Positions 1-11,187 of a stretch of 64,000 nucleotides of DNA are shown here, piece by piece. The stretch is from Zanthoxylum bungeanum. Its lineage: Eukaryota > Streptophyta > Magnoliopsida > Sapindales > Rutaceae. Made by a program: the position numbers and the translations under genes. Below the pieces are notes generated by a model, which saw only the letters and a program-made list of their open reading frames with translations, searched no databases and was not told the DNA's origin. The DNA is taken from positions 1 through 64,000 of the forward strand of contig SKCR01021400.1 in assembly GCA_019454045.1 (NCBI GenBank), given 5' to 3'. The first letter of the stretch is position 1. The number at the start of each line of letters is the position of its first letter.

Positions 1-479
1 GAATACCCCCGTGGCATTGGTCATCTCATTTCGGATCCGTAAGAGCATAGCATGGGGAAGGCCTAAGGGTTTCCGTGGCTTTTACAGACTCAGGGTCTGG
101 CTAGCTTGGGAAAAATCTCATTGCGATTGCCGCCCCTTCTATCCATAGCTCGGTTCTTCGGGACATTGAACAGTAAGGTTTAAAATTATTATTTTCGGTG
201 GCATGAGGCATGATATTTTCTCTGGCTCCCTTGTTAATTCTTTTGGGTCTGCACGGGGTATGTGATATATCACCCTCATTTTATTTGTCTTATTTTATCT
301 TGGTTTTATTTTTGGTGGATGACTAGAAGTATGACGTCATTTCCAGTCTCTATGGTGATTTTCGGAGGTCGAAAATCTTTCCTCGTTGTTAAGTCTTAGA
401 AAGAAAATTGATGGTTAGGGGCTGCAATCGTTCTGCCGAGGCCATAGGGTGATTAGATGGCTTGGGGCTAAATTCATTC
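1..479. other. T internal spacer, no gene seen
   Basis: Noncoding sequence of element T to the left of the tandem repeats. I see no ORF or domain. Around 425-530 a short unit (gctgca..cgtt, ..gccat.agggtgatt.gatggct) appears about twice, the beginning of the repetitive zone that follows. Confidence 0.5.
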
Positions 480-1350
480 CATCATGGCCATAAGGTGATT
501 TGATGGCTCAAGGCTGCATTCGTTTCGCCAAGGCCATGTTTATGGCACAAGGAATATACATTCCTTTTTGTCCAATTTGTTTGATGGCTCGGGATCGGGT
601 TATGTCCTACCAATACCTTATTTTGCTTGTTGTCATTAGGTTGGTGTTTTTCCCCCATGGCCAAGTATTGATGGCACAAGGAAGATACATTCCTTTGTGG
701 ACAGTTTTCTTGATCGGCTCGGGGTCGAGTTACGTCCCACTGAGAACTTAGTATGATTTGTTGGCATTGGGTAAGAGTTTTTCCCTCATGGCCAAGTATT
801 GATGGTACAAGGAGGGACATTCCTTTATGGTTAGTTTACTTGATTGGCTAGGGGTCGGTTATGTCCCACCGAGACCTTAGTACACTTTGTTGGCATGGGG
901 TTGGGGTTTTTAACCCATGGCCAAGTATTGATGGCACATTCCCTTGTGGCCAGTTTTCTTGATTAGCTCGGGGTCGGGTTACGTCCCACTGAGACTTTAG
1001 TACGAGTTGTTAGCATGGGGTTGTAGTTTTTCCCCCATGGCCAAGTATTGATGTCACACGGAGGGTACATTCCCTTGTGGCCAATTTGCTTGATCGGCTC
1101 AGGGTTGGTTTACATCCAACCGAGACCTTAGTATAATTTGTTTGCATGGGGTTGGAGCTTTTCCCATGGCCAAGTGTTGATGGCATGAGGAGGGTACATT
1201 CCTATGTGGCCAGTTTTTTTGATGGCTCGGGATTGGGTTATGTCTCATCGAGGCCTTATAGTACTTGTTGGTATTAGGTTGGAGTTTCTCCCCCATGGTC
1301 AAGTAATGAGTGGAAAAAATGGGGACATTCCCTTATGGCTAAGTTGACAC
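480..1350 (+). repeat. Tandem repeat, about 128-bp unit, roughly 6-7 copies
   Basis: The anchor CCATGGCCAAGTATTGATGG and variants recurs with its ATGG near 660, 791, 920, 1040, 1169 and 1297, giving spacings of 131, 129, 120, 129 and 128. Each unit also carries a gatcggctcggggtcgggtt-like block and a gtcccaccgagaccttagta-like block. Copies differ by substitutions and small indels, so this is an old array. The ORFs on either strand here are by-products of the repeat. Tandem repeats in the region between pol and the 3' LTR are known in Tat-lineage elements and can seed satellites. Confidence 0.9.
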
Positions 1351-1587
1351 ACTCGATCGGGTCCAGATGTATTCTCTAGAGTTGGGGAGAAGGTCAGGCA
1401 AAGACCACTAATTTTGAAGAAATGCTAAATTTGCTAAGTCTTTCAAGAAGGAACTCACGTGGGGCTCGGACATCGAGAGTTTTTGAGTGGCGTGACCCCT
1501 TAAGGGAATAAATGGATTAACTTTGGTGAAAATGACTAAGTGTTGAAAGAAATTTTCATGCATCAGGACTTTGCTGAAAGTACATTT

Positions 1588-2212
1588 CTACATGGAAAAT
1601 AAAGAAATTACGAGTGCAAAAAAGAAGTAAATATTCCTTGATTTAGAATTCTTTACAAAGGGCCCCATCAGGGTCACCCATACAAAAATACAATAAAAAT
1701 ATGGACTATTAAGCAGCGGGAGCAGGGGCGAGCTCATCAAGAGCATATTCTGTAGGGGCAAGGGCATCGATAGTAGGGCTGGTAGAATCAGCAACAACAG
1801 TGGGCAAGGAGGGGTCTGAGACCTCTTCAATTGGGGTAGCAGATGTGGAGGGGCCAAGACCTTCCTCGGTAGAAATAGCAGCAGGCGGAGAAGAGCCGAG
1901 ATATTCTTGGGCTGAAGGCACGGTGGATATTGGCTCAGGATCTTGAATGGCCTCGAGGTCTACTGCAGTTTGGCCCAGGCCTCTTCTTCGGTTATCTCCC
2001 ATTTACACCTCTTCAAGAACTTGAGTATTGCGTCTAGATTTAGATCGGGCTGGAGCATCTCAAATATCTGCACGCACTCTTCAAGCCCTTCGACTTTGGT
2101 TTCTGCTTTGGCAACTTCCAAACGACCAAGCTGCTCAGCCTTCATTCTCCTAATGTCTTCAAGAGCCTTCTCAAGTTGCTCTGATTTTTCCCCAATTTTG
2201 GTCTCGGACGAG
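1588..2212 (-). pseudogene. T antisense gene, 3' (C-terminal) part: coiled coil and acidic Pro/Ser-rich tail
   Basis: On the minus strand, Lys/Glu/Leu-rich heptad-like sequence (KSEQLEKALEDIRRMKAEQ, then GRLEVAKAETKVEGLEE) is followed by a second readable segment rich in Pro, Ser, Thr, Glu and Ala that ends with TAA at 1709-1711. The two parts are in different frames near 1960-2000, so the gene is broken. It continues directly into 8630-10620; element A split it and left ACGAG on both sides. This is the C-terminal part of a Transposase_28-like antisense protein. Nothing catalytic is visible and its role is unknown. Confidence 0.6.
2208..2212. repeat. Target-site duplication of A (left), ACGAG
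   Basis: ACGAG at 2208-2212 immediately precedes the TGATTAC start of the left LTR. The identical ACGAG at 8625-8629 follows the TTATCA end of the right LTR. A 5-bp duplication is normal for Ty3/gypsy integrase, and it marks A as one complete insertion into T's antisense gene. Confidence 0.95.
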
Positions 2213-3367
2213 TGATTACACCCAAAAAGTACTCGCAGTTATCGCAGTATAGTTGGGGTGTTGATTCCTCAGAGAGATGGTTACAATGAACTAATTCACT
2301 TAATGAAAATGTTAGCAGTAACTGAATTAAAGAAAGGTTTTAATTGGTAGTTTAGATTAAAGATTATGAAAAACACGTAGGAATTTTTCAATAGATAAAA
2401 GTAGCAAAGCGTCGAGAATCTATTTTGTTTCAAATCCTTATATTCATTAATTGATTCATTTTATTACTCAATTGAAGGTTTCACATCCCAAACCAACAAT
2501 CGGAAGATATTTCAATTCAAAACTTATTAAATTCTAAGGTAATCGATGAGTTATTTTCTCTATGTTAACAGCACACAATGTTATCGTTATGACCTATCTA
2601 ACGTCGACAATATACCCACATGAAATAATGCAGCAGAAGATCAACTCATAAAATAACATTACCAGTCACAACTAGGTTCCCCAATCACACATAGAAGAAG
2701 CATGACTATTCCTATATGCAAAATGGTAAAACACAATCTCTGGATTCATAATCAAAAGATAATAAAGAATAAAAAATTATCAATTATATTAAACGTTGAA
2801 GAGTATTCAGGAATCAAAAATATGAATATAAGAACTTAATTACAAGAGTTTATCTTTAGCTTTACCTAAGAGATTAGTTCCCCATAGAAGAAAAAGATAC
2901 AACCTGGATAGATCGGAGAGACATAATGTCTGGCTTGTAGTTCTTCATTCGTCTTTCTCAAATATGTGATTTCAACTCTTTGTTGTGTATATCTTCTTCC
3001 CTTTTAGGGTTTGGACGAGCTTAGGTTTATATAGGGAATTCCTGGAGTCCTTATATGTGCCGGAATGTGCCGTGGCGGCGCCCAACTTGCGGGAGTTCTC
3101 TATGTGTGAAGTCTGAGGGCGCGTTGCGATGCCAGGAAGGGCACGTCGTGATGCGCGACAAAATTCTGGAATAATGCTTTCTTCGTTTCTACTTTTCCCG
3201 CATGCTTCTAATGCGTCCGTAAGGTCCCGAAACATGTACAATTGGTCAAATCTTCATGTTCCATTGTTTCCTAATAATAAGACATAAAATAAACTATAAT
3301 TAAGATCAAATACATGATAATCAAGCCGAATCAGCAATGTTCAAAATACATTTTCATGTACGTATCA
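2213..3367 (-). repeat. A 3' LTR (left copy)
   Basis: Starts TGATTACACCC and ends CGTATCA, about 1155 bp, matching 7443-8624 along its length. A TATA box (TATATAAACC, minus strand) lies at 3024-3033. GC-rich sequence with CGTCG and GCGCC motifs lies 30-150 bp upstream of it. Relative to the right copy it lacks a segment around 3050-3075. Confidence 0.92.
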
Positions 3368-4640
3368 CAACCCTCAATCAGTTTATTGCTAGTCCCTAGT
3401 AATTCAAGCGCAAAAAGAAAATAAGAACTAAACTAAATTAAAAAAAAAAAACTACCTAACCCACTTTCGTAGGGATCACGATTGCATTTAACATATGCAA
3501 TAAGCTTTTAAGCCCCTAGGTGGCCCTAGTGGACGAGTTATAGTCTCGCAAGGCTTACAGCGACGACACCCACAAACTTCATTCAAAACATGCGCTCAAG
3601 CAAAAATGAAAATAGTCCAATAGTTACACATATTATTTTCCACAAAGAATGCCTAATAATGAAGTCAGAGAACTTTCAAAGTACTCAATGCAACTCAAAT
3701 CCAAGTCCTTGAATAAATTATCTAAGTCAAACTCACAGTGTGTGTAAATGTTCATTCAGAGCTTCACTCCTGGGTAAGCCAACTCAATGATTTCGTTTAA
3801 AAATTGGGATCTGATGGGTCAAACCAACCTAGATATCTCAAATATGCTATGTAATTGCCTTTCTATGCTCAGTATGGTATGAATTTTTTCTTTCTTTTTC
3901 AATTTTTTTCAATTTTTTATTTTTTATATCTTTTTTTTTTAACACACATACCCTTAAGGTAGCATTTCTCCTCATGGTGGTCCTAACGCTCGCCCATAGG
4001 TAGCTTCACGCTTATCGGTTATAAGTGGTCTAATTTCATTCTTTCGAGACTTTCTCCTTTTATTTTTAACCATACCATACATCATAACAATAGCAATTCA
4101 TGATAGACATCTAAGTAAACGGTCATTCATCGACATGCAATTTCTTCAACTAGTCATTGTGTCAACTACCTAGGTTTTCACTGCTAAAAACCTATCATTA
4201 AGTGCTTAAGAGTCTAACCTAGATCAAGTACTCAATGCATCAGATAAAAGTACATTAAAGAACTTATCATTTCTAGGATTTCATCCTAAAGCTAACAATA
4301 TTCATCATTAGACATATGCTTTACTATTAAGGACTAAAAATTAATAATTTTTTATAACAGGTATTATCGCTACATGCGTACACCCCCACACTTAAAAATT
4401 GCATTGTCCTCAATGTAAGATAAGTATAAAGAAACAGGATTAAGGAACAACATTACCATGCATGGAGTTGATCAGGCTCCTACTGGTGAGACTTTGGTTG
4501 TGTGGGCTGTGTAGGTTGTGTGAACACCTGCATAAATACTCATGCAAATAACATGTAATTAGCACACAATAAAATAAAACTAAAGTAAAGAAAATGAAAA
4601 TAAAATAAAATAAAATACAGATGCAAGGGTTACCTCCTCG
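3368..4640 (-). other. A 3' noncoding region with blocks conserved in B
   Basis: No coding capacity seen. A block at about 3462-3560 (tagggatcacg, then TTGCATTTAACATATGCAA, then cccctaggtg.ccctagtgg) matches B at 25625-25750. A second at about 4395-4420 (cattgtcctcaatgt) matches B near 26763, and a third at about 4620-4660 (ggttacctcctcgctagc) matches B near 28370. A T-rich low-complexity run occupies 3890-3945. The two last blocks lie about 230 bp apart here but about 1.6 kb apart in B, where cargo genes sit between them. Confidence 0.75.
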
Positions 4641-4797
4641 CTAGCACTAAGTTTAACGTCTTCAGCTAGACGCAGTCACCCAAGTTGTCATGGTGGCTTC
4701 CATGTAGCGGACCAAATAGTCCCATGTTCTTTCTTCTTCGGCAGACATTGGTGATTAAGGCATGAAAATGAATTTTTGGCTGGCTGCGGCATTGTAT

Positions 4798-5840
4798 CTA
4801 TCGATACCCATGGTCTACTGATGGCTGATATTTTAGGCTACACATAAGGAAAAATTGGCTCAACTTCATTTTTAACTTTCCAGGGATCATCCTTAAGTGA
4901 GCATTAACTCTCATTTTCCTCTTTTTAAGGTTCTTTGGGATTAAGTCCAGATCGGGATGGCGAGATTTATGTTGTAAAGAAGCTGTTTCCGACGAGATTG
5001 TGTCTATCAGATATGTATAATGGCACTCATCGCCATCCCGTGGTTGTTTCTCCATATGAAAGATATTCATCTTCAGTGTCATATTCCCAAATGATAACTT
5101 TATGAGACCATTCCTGCAATTAATAAGAGCGTTAGCTTTAGCAAGAAAATATCTACCTAAGATGAGATGGATTTTTACTCAGTGTTAACCACAAATTGCG
5201 TGTCTAAAATCAGAAAATCAATAGGATAGTAGAATTTATCAATTTGTAGTGAAACTCCTCAACTACTCCCCGTGGTGTTCTGATAGAGCGATCAGCTAAC
5301 TGTAAAACCACAATGTAGGTTTAATCTCTCCAAGTACTAGTTGCATATAGATATAATATGACATGAGATTAACACTAGCACCTAAATCTAATAAATCCTG
5401 ACCAAACTCATATGTGCCAATATGGCAAGCAAGAGTGGGGAATCCCAGATCTTTGTATTTTGGTGGGGCCCTCTGGTCAATTACTGCACTTGCTTACTCT
5501 GTCAAGAATACAATCTTCTTCACATGATACTTTCTTTTCATGGTGCATAGATCCTTTAAAACCTTCGTATATGTGGGAACTTGTTTGATCACATGTAACA
5601 AGGGAAGGTTAATCTTTACTTGCTTTAAATGTTCTAGGAGCTCACCATTAGGGTCTGTAGCTCTCGTAGGAGGCCAAAGAGCTTGAGGGAAAGGTACTCT
5701 AACTGAGAAGTATTTGTACTAACGTCGTAAGGGTCACCTATAGTGTTAGAGGTGTCCTGCAAGCCTACCTTCTTACCACTTCTAGTGATTATGACATTAA
5801 CACCTTTTAAATTGGATGCTTCATGATCAGCCTGTACCAT
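4798..5840 (-). pseudogene. A protease region (gag-pol fragment)
   Basis: Minus-strand translation gives an ITRSGKK segment near 5790 (typical linker before the protease in this clade) and the retropepsin core DLGASVNLM at 5374-5388, within GTYEFGQDLLDLGAS. A basic C-terminal piece runs to 4798. Frames change and stops interrupt between these parts, so no intact protease can be made. No RT or integrase motif follows. The protein would have cleaved the Gag-Pol precursor in the virus-like particle. Confidence 0.75.
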
Positions 5841-6028
5841 GTGTTGCCCTTAAGGATTTGGTTGTGCCTGAGATTGAAACTTTCTTTGTTTTTGCACATT
5901 CAGGACATTAGTCAACTTAGAGACTTGACTCTTTATCTCCTTATTATCTTCAACCATCTGAGCTATCAGTGACTCAAACCTTTGATTAGTTTTACTTTAA
6001 GCCTCTATAAATGCGTGCAAAGTGTCAT

Positions 6029-7140
6029 CTAAAGAATTTCTATGAATGGAAGGTGTGTGATATTATGGGCACTGTAACCTTTAGGTTGTGGTGTCTTACT
6101 GGGATGATGAGACTCATATTTCCAACTAAAATTTGGGTGGTTCCGCCAACCAGGATTATAAGTATATGAGTATAGTGTATAAGGTTTCTTGTACATCCAT
6201 AAGGTATTGCATTGTTCCTTATATATTTCCCTCATCTCACCGTAAAAAGGACACTCTTGGGTCAGACAGTCAATCCCCTTACATATAAAAATACCCATTG
6301 GGGTTCGAACTGGGCTACCACATGCATAGTTTTGCTATCTTTGGCTTTTAAAGCTCTTATCTCTTTCGTTAATAGCTCAACATGTGTTCTAAGACTATCA
6401 TCTTCCCTAAAGTGGCGTATGCCTCCGCTAGAAGGAGTGAGACGTGTCATATCAGTGCTATCCATGACATTGGGTCTAGTCTAAGTGTGAGATTTCTCGG
6501 CTAGGTCATTTAAGTACTCTAATACCTCATCAGGATCATTTCGTATAAACTCACCATTGCACATTGTCTCAACAAATTGGAGATCTCTAGGGGTTAGACC
6601 GTCGTAAAAATAACTTACTAAGCGCCAACTCTCATACCCATGGTGAGGACAACTAGCTAACATCTCCATAAACCTCTTCCAAGTTTGATAAAGGGTTTCA
6701 CTGTCTTTCTGGGAGAAGGAATAGATCTGTCTTTTCAAGGCATTAGTCTTATGGTGTGGGAAATATTTATTGAAAAATAGATGTATCATCTCACATCATG
6801 ATCCTATTGAACGAGGTCTCAAAGAATGCAACTAACCTTTAACTTTATCCTTAAGGGCAAAATGGAAGAACTTAAGTCTAATTGTGTCTGTTATCCTTAA
6901 TCGGTCATGAAAGGTTGCTACAACCTCTTCAAACTCCCTAATATGCACATAAAGGTTCTTATTCTCCAAAACATGAAAGGTTATGAGATACTATATCATT
7001 CCGGGTTTAAAATCTACATGTGGTGCATTAAGGGGAAACATTATGCATGATAGTATAGCTGTGTGAGTGAGATGAATGTAATCCTCAAGAGATCTAATGG
7101 GTGGCCTCTCGTAATCACTCATTTTATCTATGCTAGATCT
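6029..7140 (-). pseudogene. A gag
   Basis: The readable core at 6481-6789 matches the retrotransposon gag domain (hydrophobic, then YSFSQKDSETLYQTWKRF, then CPHHGYESW), and NPGWRNHPNFSW near 6150 is the same motif as in B gag. Upstream, 6790-7140 continues the domain (LKFFHFALKDKVKG.LHSL) with stops. Gag forms the particle that packages element RNA. Several stops and frameshifts make this copy a pseudogene. Confidence 0.8.
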
Positions 7141-7423
7141 AGGTGGTGTGGTAAAAAGGTTTCAAATAGACTTTCTGAATTGGAATCTTCCTCTTCAATT
7201 CTAACAAACCTACCAAACTGATCCCTAAGTCTAGGCATGCACTCAAACACAAGAAAAACAAGAAACGAAATAGAAGAATAAAACTAAAAATCTAAACTAA
7301 AACTAAAATTGAAATAAAATAAATAAATAAATGATAAATAATAAAAATAAATAAAGATGGAATGAAGTTACCGCTTTTTGTTGACTAAACAATCATGTTC
7401 ATGTTGATTGTAAACCGTCTCTC

Positions 7424-7442
7424 TGGCAACGACACTAAAATT
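7424..7442 (-). promoter_or_regulatory. A primer binding site, decayed tRNA-Asp type
   Basis: Next to the 5' LTR the minus strand reads TAGTGTCGTTGCCAGAGA. Against the tRNA-Asp complement TGGCGCCGTTGCCGGGGA (perfect in B) it differs at five positions, all transitions of the C-to-T or G-to-A kind expected from deamination of methylated cytosine. Confidence 0.7.
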
Positions 7443-8624
7443 TGATTACGCCCAAAAAGTACTCACGATTATCGTAGTATACTTGGGGTGTCGATTCCTC
7501 AGAGAGATGGTTACAAGGAACTAATTCACTTAATGAAAACGTTAGCACTAACTGAATTAAAGAAAGGTTTTAATTGACAGTTTAGATTAAAAATTATGAA
7601 AAACACGTAGGAATTTATCAATAGAGAAAAGCAGTAAAGCACCGGGAATACCTCTTGTATCAAATCCCTATATTCAGTAATTGATTCCTTTTATTACTCA
7701 ATTGAAGGTTTCACATCCCAAACCAACAATCGGAAGATATTCAATTCAAAACTTTTTAAATTCTAAGGTAATCGATGAATTATTTTCTCTATGTTAACAG
7801 CACACAATGTTATCGTTATGACCTATCTAACGTCGCCAATATACCCACAAGAAATATTGCAGCAGAAGATCAACTCATAAAACAATATTACCAGTTACAA
7901 CTGGGTTCCCCAATCACACATAGAAGAAACATGACTATTCCTATATGCAAATTGGTAAAATACAATCTCTGGGTTCATAATCAAAAGATAATAAAGAATA
8001 AAAAATTATCAATTATATTAAACATTGAAGAGTATTCATGAATCAAAACATGAATATAAGAACTTAATTAAAAAAGTTCATCATTAGCTTTGTCTAAGAG
8101 ATTAGCTCTCCATATAAGAAAGATATACAACCTGGATAGATCAGAGAGACATCATGTCTGGACTGTAGTTCTTCGTTCTTCTCTCTCAAATATGTGATTT
8201 CAACTCTTTGTTGTGTAGTTCTTCTTCCATTTTAGGGTGTAGACGAGCTTAGGTTTATATAGGGAAGTCATGGAGTCCTTATATGCATAAAACACAACTG
8301 AATTAAGCTTCTGGGACTTTACCGGGGCGCTGCGGCGCCCGAAAAGTGGCTTTGTGGCGCCCAACTTGCGGGAGTTCTCTATGTGTGAAGTCTGAGGGCG
8401 CGTCGCGACGCTCGATAAAATTCTGGAATAATGCTTTCTTCGTTTATGCTCTTCCCACGTGCTTTCGATGTGTCAGTAAGGTCCCAAAACATGTATAATT
8501 GCTCCAATCTTCATGTTCCATTGGTTTCTAATAATAAGACATAAAATAAACTATAATTAAGATCAAATACATGATAATAAAGCCGAATTCACGATGTTCA
8601 AAGTACATTTTCATGCACTTATCA
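7443..8624 (-). repeat. A 5' LTR (right copy), promoter
   Basis: Starts TGATTACGCCC and ends ACTTATCA, about 1182 bp. The TATA box is TATATAAACC (minus) at 8252-8261. Upstream in U3, 8325-8420 holds GC-rich repeats (ggcgctgcggcgcccg) and the palindromic core CGTCGCGACG, a core also found next to the TATA box in B. In this orientation it is the 5' LTR that would drive transcription. Confidence 0.92.
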
Positions 8625-8895
8625 ACGAGGCAACCCACCATGACAAAGACTTAACTTCATCAACCTTTCGGGTCAGCTCAGCCCTGGCATCGCCCCTCTC
8701 TTTCTTCATGAATTCGGAGGCTCGGTGAAGGGAGGCGATCTCTTCAAGGGCTCGGATCTTAGCTTCAGCTTCCTCCAACTGCCTTGACAATTCTTATTCC
8801 TTCTCGGTCAAGCGACTCTACAGTATTTGGGCCTGACCCCCTTCTAAGAGAACACTTTTCATTAAGTCTTTATTGGTGGCCATTATCTAAGCCAT

Positions 8896-8967
8896 CTGTA
8901 ACACATAAAACAAGGTCAGTATAATAGAAAATGGTAAGAACAAGTTTTGAGAGAAGAGTTCGATTAC
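8896..8967 (-). other. Intron in T antisense gene (72 nt)
   Basis: Minus strand: exon ...CTCAAGG, then GTAATCG at 8967, ending TGTGTTACAG at 8896, then ATGGCTTAG. The 3' site has a T-rich lead. Length is typical for plant introns. Inferred from splice consensus and coding-like sequence on both sides. Confidence 0.55.
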
Positions 8968-9514
8968 CCTTGAGAGGGCCTGGCTCGATTTGGTGATGAG
9001 GTCATTAAGCGAGTGACTTTCGTACTCTGTAGCTTTCTCCAAAGTAACGGAATCAGCCATATGATTGAATGATGGGAAGAGGTGAGCAACCTTGTCTCTC
9101 ACATCATAACACCAGGGTCTATTGGGGAGGGACTTCTGGGGCCTTGTCCTTTTGGACTATTGTTTTCCTCCTTGGAGCATTCTCCACCGGCTCATCAAGC
9201 TCATCCCCCCTATCTGAAGGTGACGTCTCTTGCTCAGTTGGGTTAGAACGATTACGGCTTGGACTGGTCTGGAGGTACTTGTAGTTTGAACGGCCGACTG
9301 GGCACGTGTAGGTTGGACTGAAAGGGTCGGGACTATGGTGGTTGATGGGGTGCTTAAAGGCCTTGGTGACAGTGTGATGGTGCATAGGTAGATTTCCACC
9401 TAGCTTCTGGCGAGATTGGTAAAGTCATTCAGGGTCAGAATCTGATGGATCATCCCTGGGAGGCCTGCAGCATCTCTTGGGCACGCTGGAAAAGGTCTGG
9501 GGAGCCAGACATTC

Positions 9515-9625
9515 CTGTAAAAGATAAAAACACTTAGAACATAAAATAAGATATAGGGAAAAGCAAGGTGAAAAATAAACTAAGGCAAACAAAAACATTA
9601 AGTTAGCAGGTCAGTCAGAACCTAC
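9515..9625 (-). other. Intron in T antisense gene (111 nt)
   Basis: Minus strand: exon ...GGCAGACTG, GTAGGTTCTGAC at 9625, AT-rich interior, ATCTTTTACAG ending at 9515, then GAATGTCTGG. Confidence 0.55.
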
Positions 9626-9784
9626 CAGTCTGCCTCGGCTGGGGTGGCGGAGTTCTCGGGATTTGGCCCGAGTCGACAAAGGAGGAGGAATTAATGAGGT
9701 CCCTATAATGACCTTCAAATTTGGTTGCTTTCTTCACCCTGGCCCGGGTCTCGTGGTGGACTTTGGGGAGATCCCCTCATCAAG

Positions 9785-9854
9785 CTGTAAAGGGTTTAGA
9801 GGTTAGAAATCAGTTAAGTCAGAAAAATGGGGAATTCAGAGGTCTGGTCGTTAC
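9785..9854 (-). other. Intron in T antisense gene (70 nt)
   Basis: Minus strand: exon ...TCCGATGAGG, GTAACGACC at 9854, ending CCCTTTACAG at 9785, then CTTGATGAGG. The flanks are coding-like and the interior is not. Confidence 0.6.
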
Positions 9855-10707
9855 CCTCATCGGAGAAGACATTGGAGATCGTGATAAGTTCACCATCAAC
9901 TAGTTGTTGTTGTCCTCAGGGGCCCATAGCGAAGAACCACTTATCTTCGAAGTTCTTATTGGTGGCTGGGAGATTAGTAATGAGGTGGGGAATCCCGACA
10001 TGAGCAAAGAGGTAGTACCAACCCTTGTATTCTTTTGGGTTGGAATTCATCTGGTAACCTCTTCAGTTTGGAAAAGGTCGGCTCTCACAGCCCGGCTCAG
10101 CTCAAGATGACGTACAGGCCGGCCTCCAACTGTTCAGATTTTGTTGGAACAGAGCTATGTACATGGAAGATAGAATCCTTGCGAAGTAGCCTTGGACGGG
10201 CAGCCGAAGTCCCATATCGATTAAATACATGCATTGCCACGACATCATTTCCGAGTCGACTTTTCTGGTCCCACTCCCCTCAGGACGGCTAGGCTGATAT
10301 CCTCTGGAATATCAAACATTTCCCTCGATTGCTTCATCTCAATCACGGTGATTGCTGAAGCCCGGTCAATATCGAGGTTTACGAAGTCATGTCTGGTATG
10401 AATTGTCTCGGGCTGGGGTATCCGTTTGTGGTAGGATTGGTTGTTCTCATCTGAAGTAGTCGAAGTAGTATCATAGTCACTGGGACTCTCAGATCCCGAG
10501 CTGTGTATGGTTGTGTGTGGGGGCGGGGCTGTAGGCAGGACTTCGAGGGGAATGAGGGAGGAATACTCAGACTCAGACCCAAACAATTCTATCAAGATAT
10601 GACCCGGGACGGAAGGTCAGTTCATAATTCGGTTAGTGAAGCACACTAAATCTATAGTTATTCCTCATCCCTATAGAAGTGGCTAACCCTAGAAAGCTCT
10701 AAATGCC

Positions 10708-10975
10708 CTAGCAATGGAAAAATAGTAAGTCTTCCAAAACACAACCAAAATGAAACACATACAAAACCCAGAAACATAAACCCTTCATTCCCAAAAAATC
10801 AAGAAAATAATATACACACAAATCACATATATCTTCATGAGTAAACCCACCCCTCGTAATCCCAATGATCACAAAAAATCCCCAAAAACCCTGAACAAGA
10901 ATACAAACATTCACATCCAATATTATTGAAATCAGAAACATACATCAAAAGAAAGTTAATCGGAGAAGAACTTAC
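10708..10975 (-). other. Putative leader (5'UTR) intron of T antisense gene (268 nt)
   Basis: Minus strand: TTCCCAA then GTAAGTTC at 10975 (consensus 5' splice site), a T-rich interior, and CCATTGCTAG ending at 10708. It lies between the putative antisense promoter and the first coding exon. The ORF inside it is hydrophobic, T-rich intron sequence and not a gene. Confidence 0.45.
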
Positions 10976-11117
10976 TTGGGAAGACTGAAGAGAATGTTAA
11001 AGAACTTATGAAGTGGTTGACGGTTGGAAAGATCGTAGTGGGCAAAGAAGGCATATAAGCTTGCTGATGTTCTTTGGAGAAGACGAAGTGATAAAAGAGT
11101 GAAATATGGTATAATGG

Positions 11118-11187
11118 CCTTTAAATAGGTAGCTCGGTTGATCATGACCGTCAGATCGAGGCCAGTAGCCCGGATCAGTGCCACGTG
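11118..11187 (-). promoter_or_regulatory. Putative antisense promoter in T
   Basis: Minus strand: a G-box CACGTG (within CACGTGGCAC) at 11182-11187, followed about 55 bp downstream by CTATTTAAAGG at 11118-11128, a plausible TATA box. A leader, the putative leader intron and the antisense exons follow in order. It lies outside the LTR, so it would be a promoter separate from the element's own. Confidence 0.45.

Larger units (their letters stand above)
2213..8624 (-). mobile_element. A: non-autonomous Athila-like gypsy element (gag-protease only), 6.4 kb
   Basis: Two LTRs of about 1.16 and 1.18 kb (TG...CA ends) bound a 4.1-kb interior with gag and protease remnants on the minus strand. Reverse transcriptase, RNase H and integrase are absent: the protease tail is followed by only a short segment and then the 3' noncoding region. 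The gag motif NPGWRNHPNFSW, the protease core DLGASVNLM and two noncoding blocks are shared with element B, so A and B belong to one clade. The LTRs differ visibly, including indels, so A looks older than B. It would have depended on a relative for reverse transcription and integration. Confidence 0.85.
8630..10620 (-). pseudogene. T antisense gene, 5' part: Transposase_28-like protein with introns
   Basis: Minus-strand exons read: an acidic Ser/Thr-rich N-terminus with SREMFDIPEDISLAVLRGVG (10595-10250); then GLRLPVQGYF and a WYYLF...LPATNKNFEDKWFFAM segment (10220-9900), which resembles the putative plant gypsy-type transposon family; then a Pro/Thr-rich linker (9625-9100); then coiled coil (8880-8640) running into 1588-2212. 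Three introns with GT...ACAG borders separate the exons (8896-8967, 9515-9625, 9785-9854). In-frame stops (for example within the coiled coil) and a shift near 10245 show decay. Function is unknown; in related elements such antisense ORFs are conserved but uncharacterised. The start codon is not certain. Confidence 0.65.

Noticed and set aside
500..751. ORF on + strand (and 482-820 on -) over the tandem repeats
   Set aside because: Open only because the repeat unit lacks stops in that phase; no domain, and the periodic protein mirrors the DNA period.
7775..8041. ORF on + strand in the right LTR of A
   Set aside because: Lies in LTR opposite to the element's strand; the matching place in the left LTR is broken and the sequence is low complexity.
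10708..10941. Hydrophobic 77-codon ORF on minus strand
   Set aside because: T-rich sequence inside the putative leader intron; Phe/Ile/Leu-rich translation is a composition effect.
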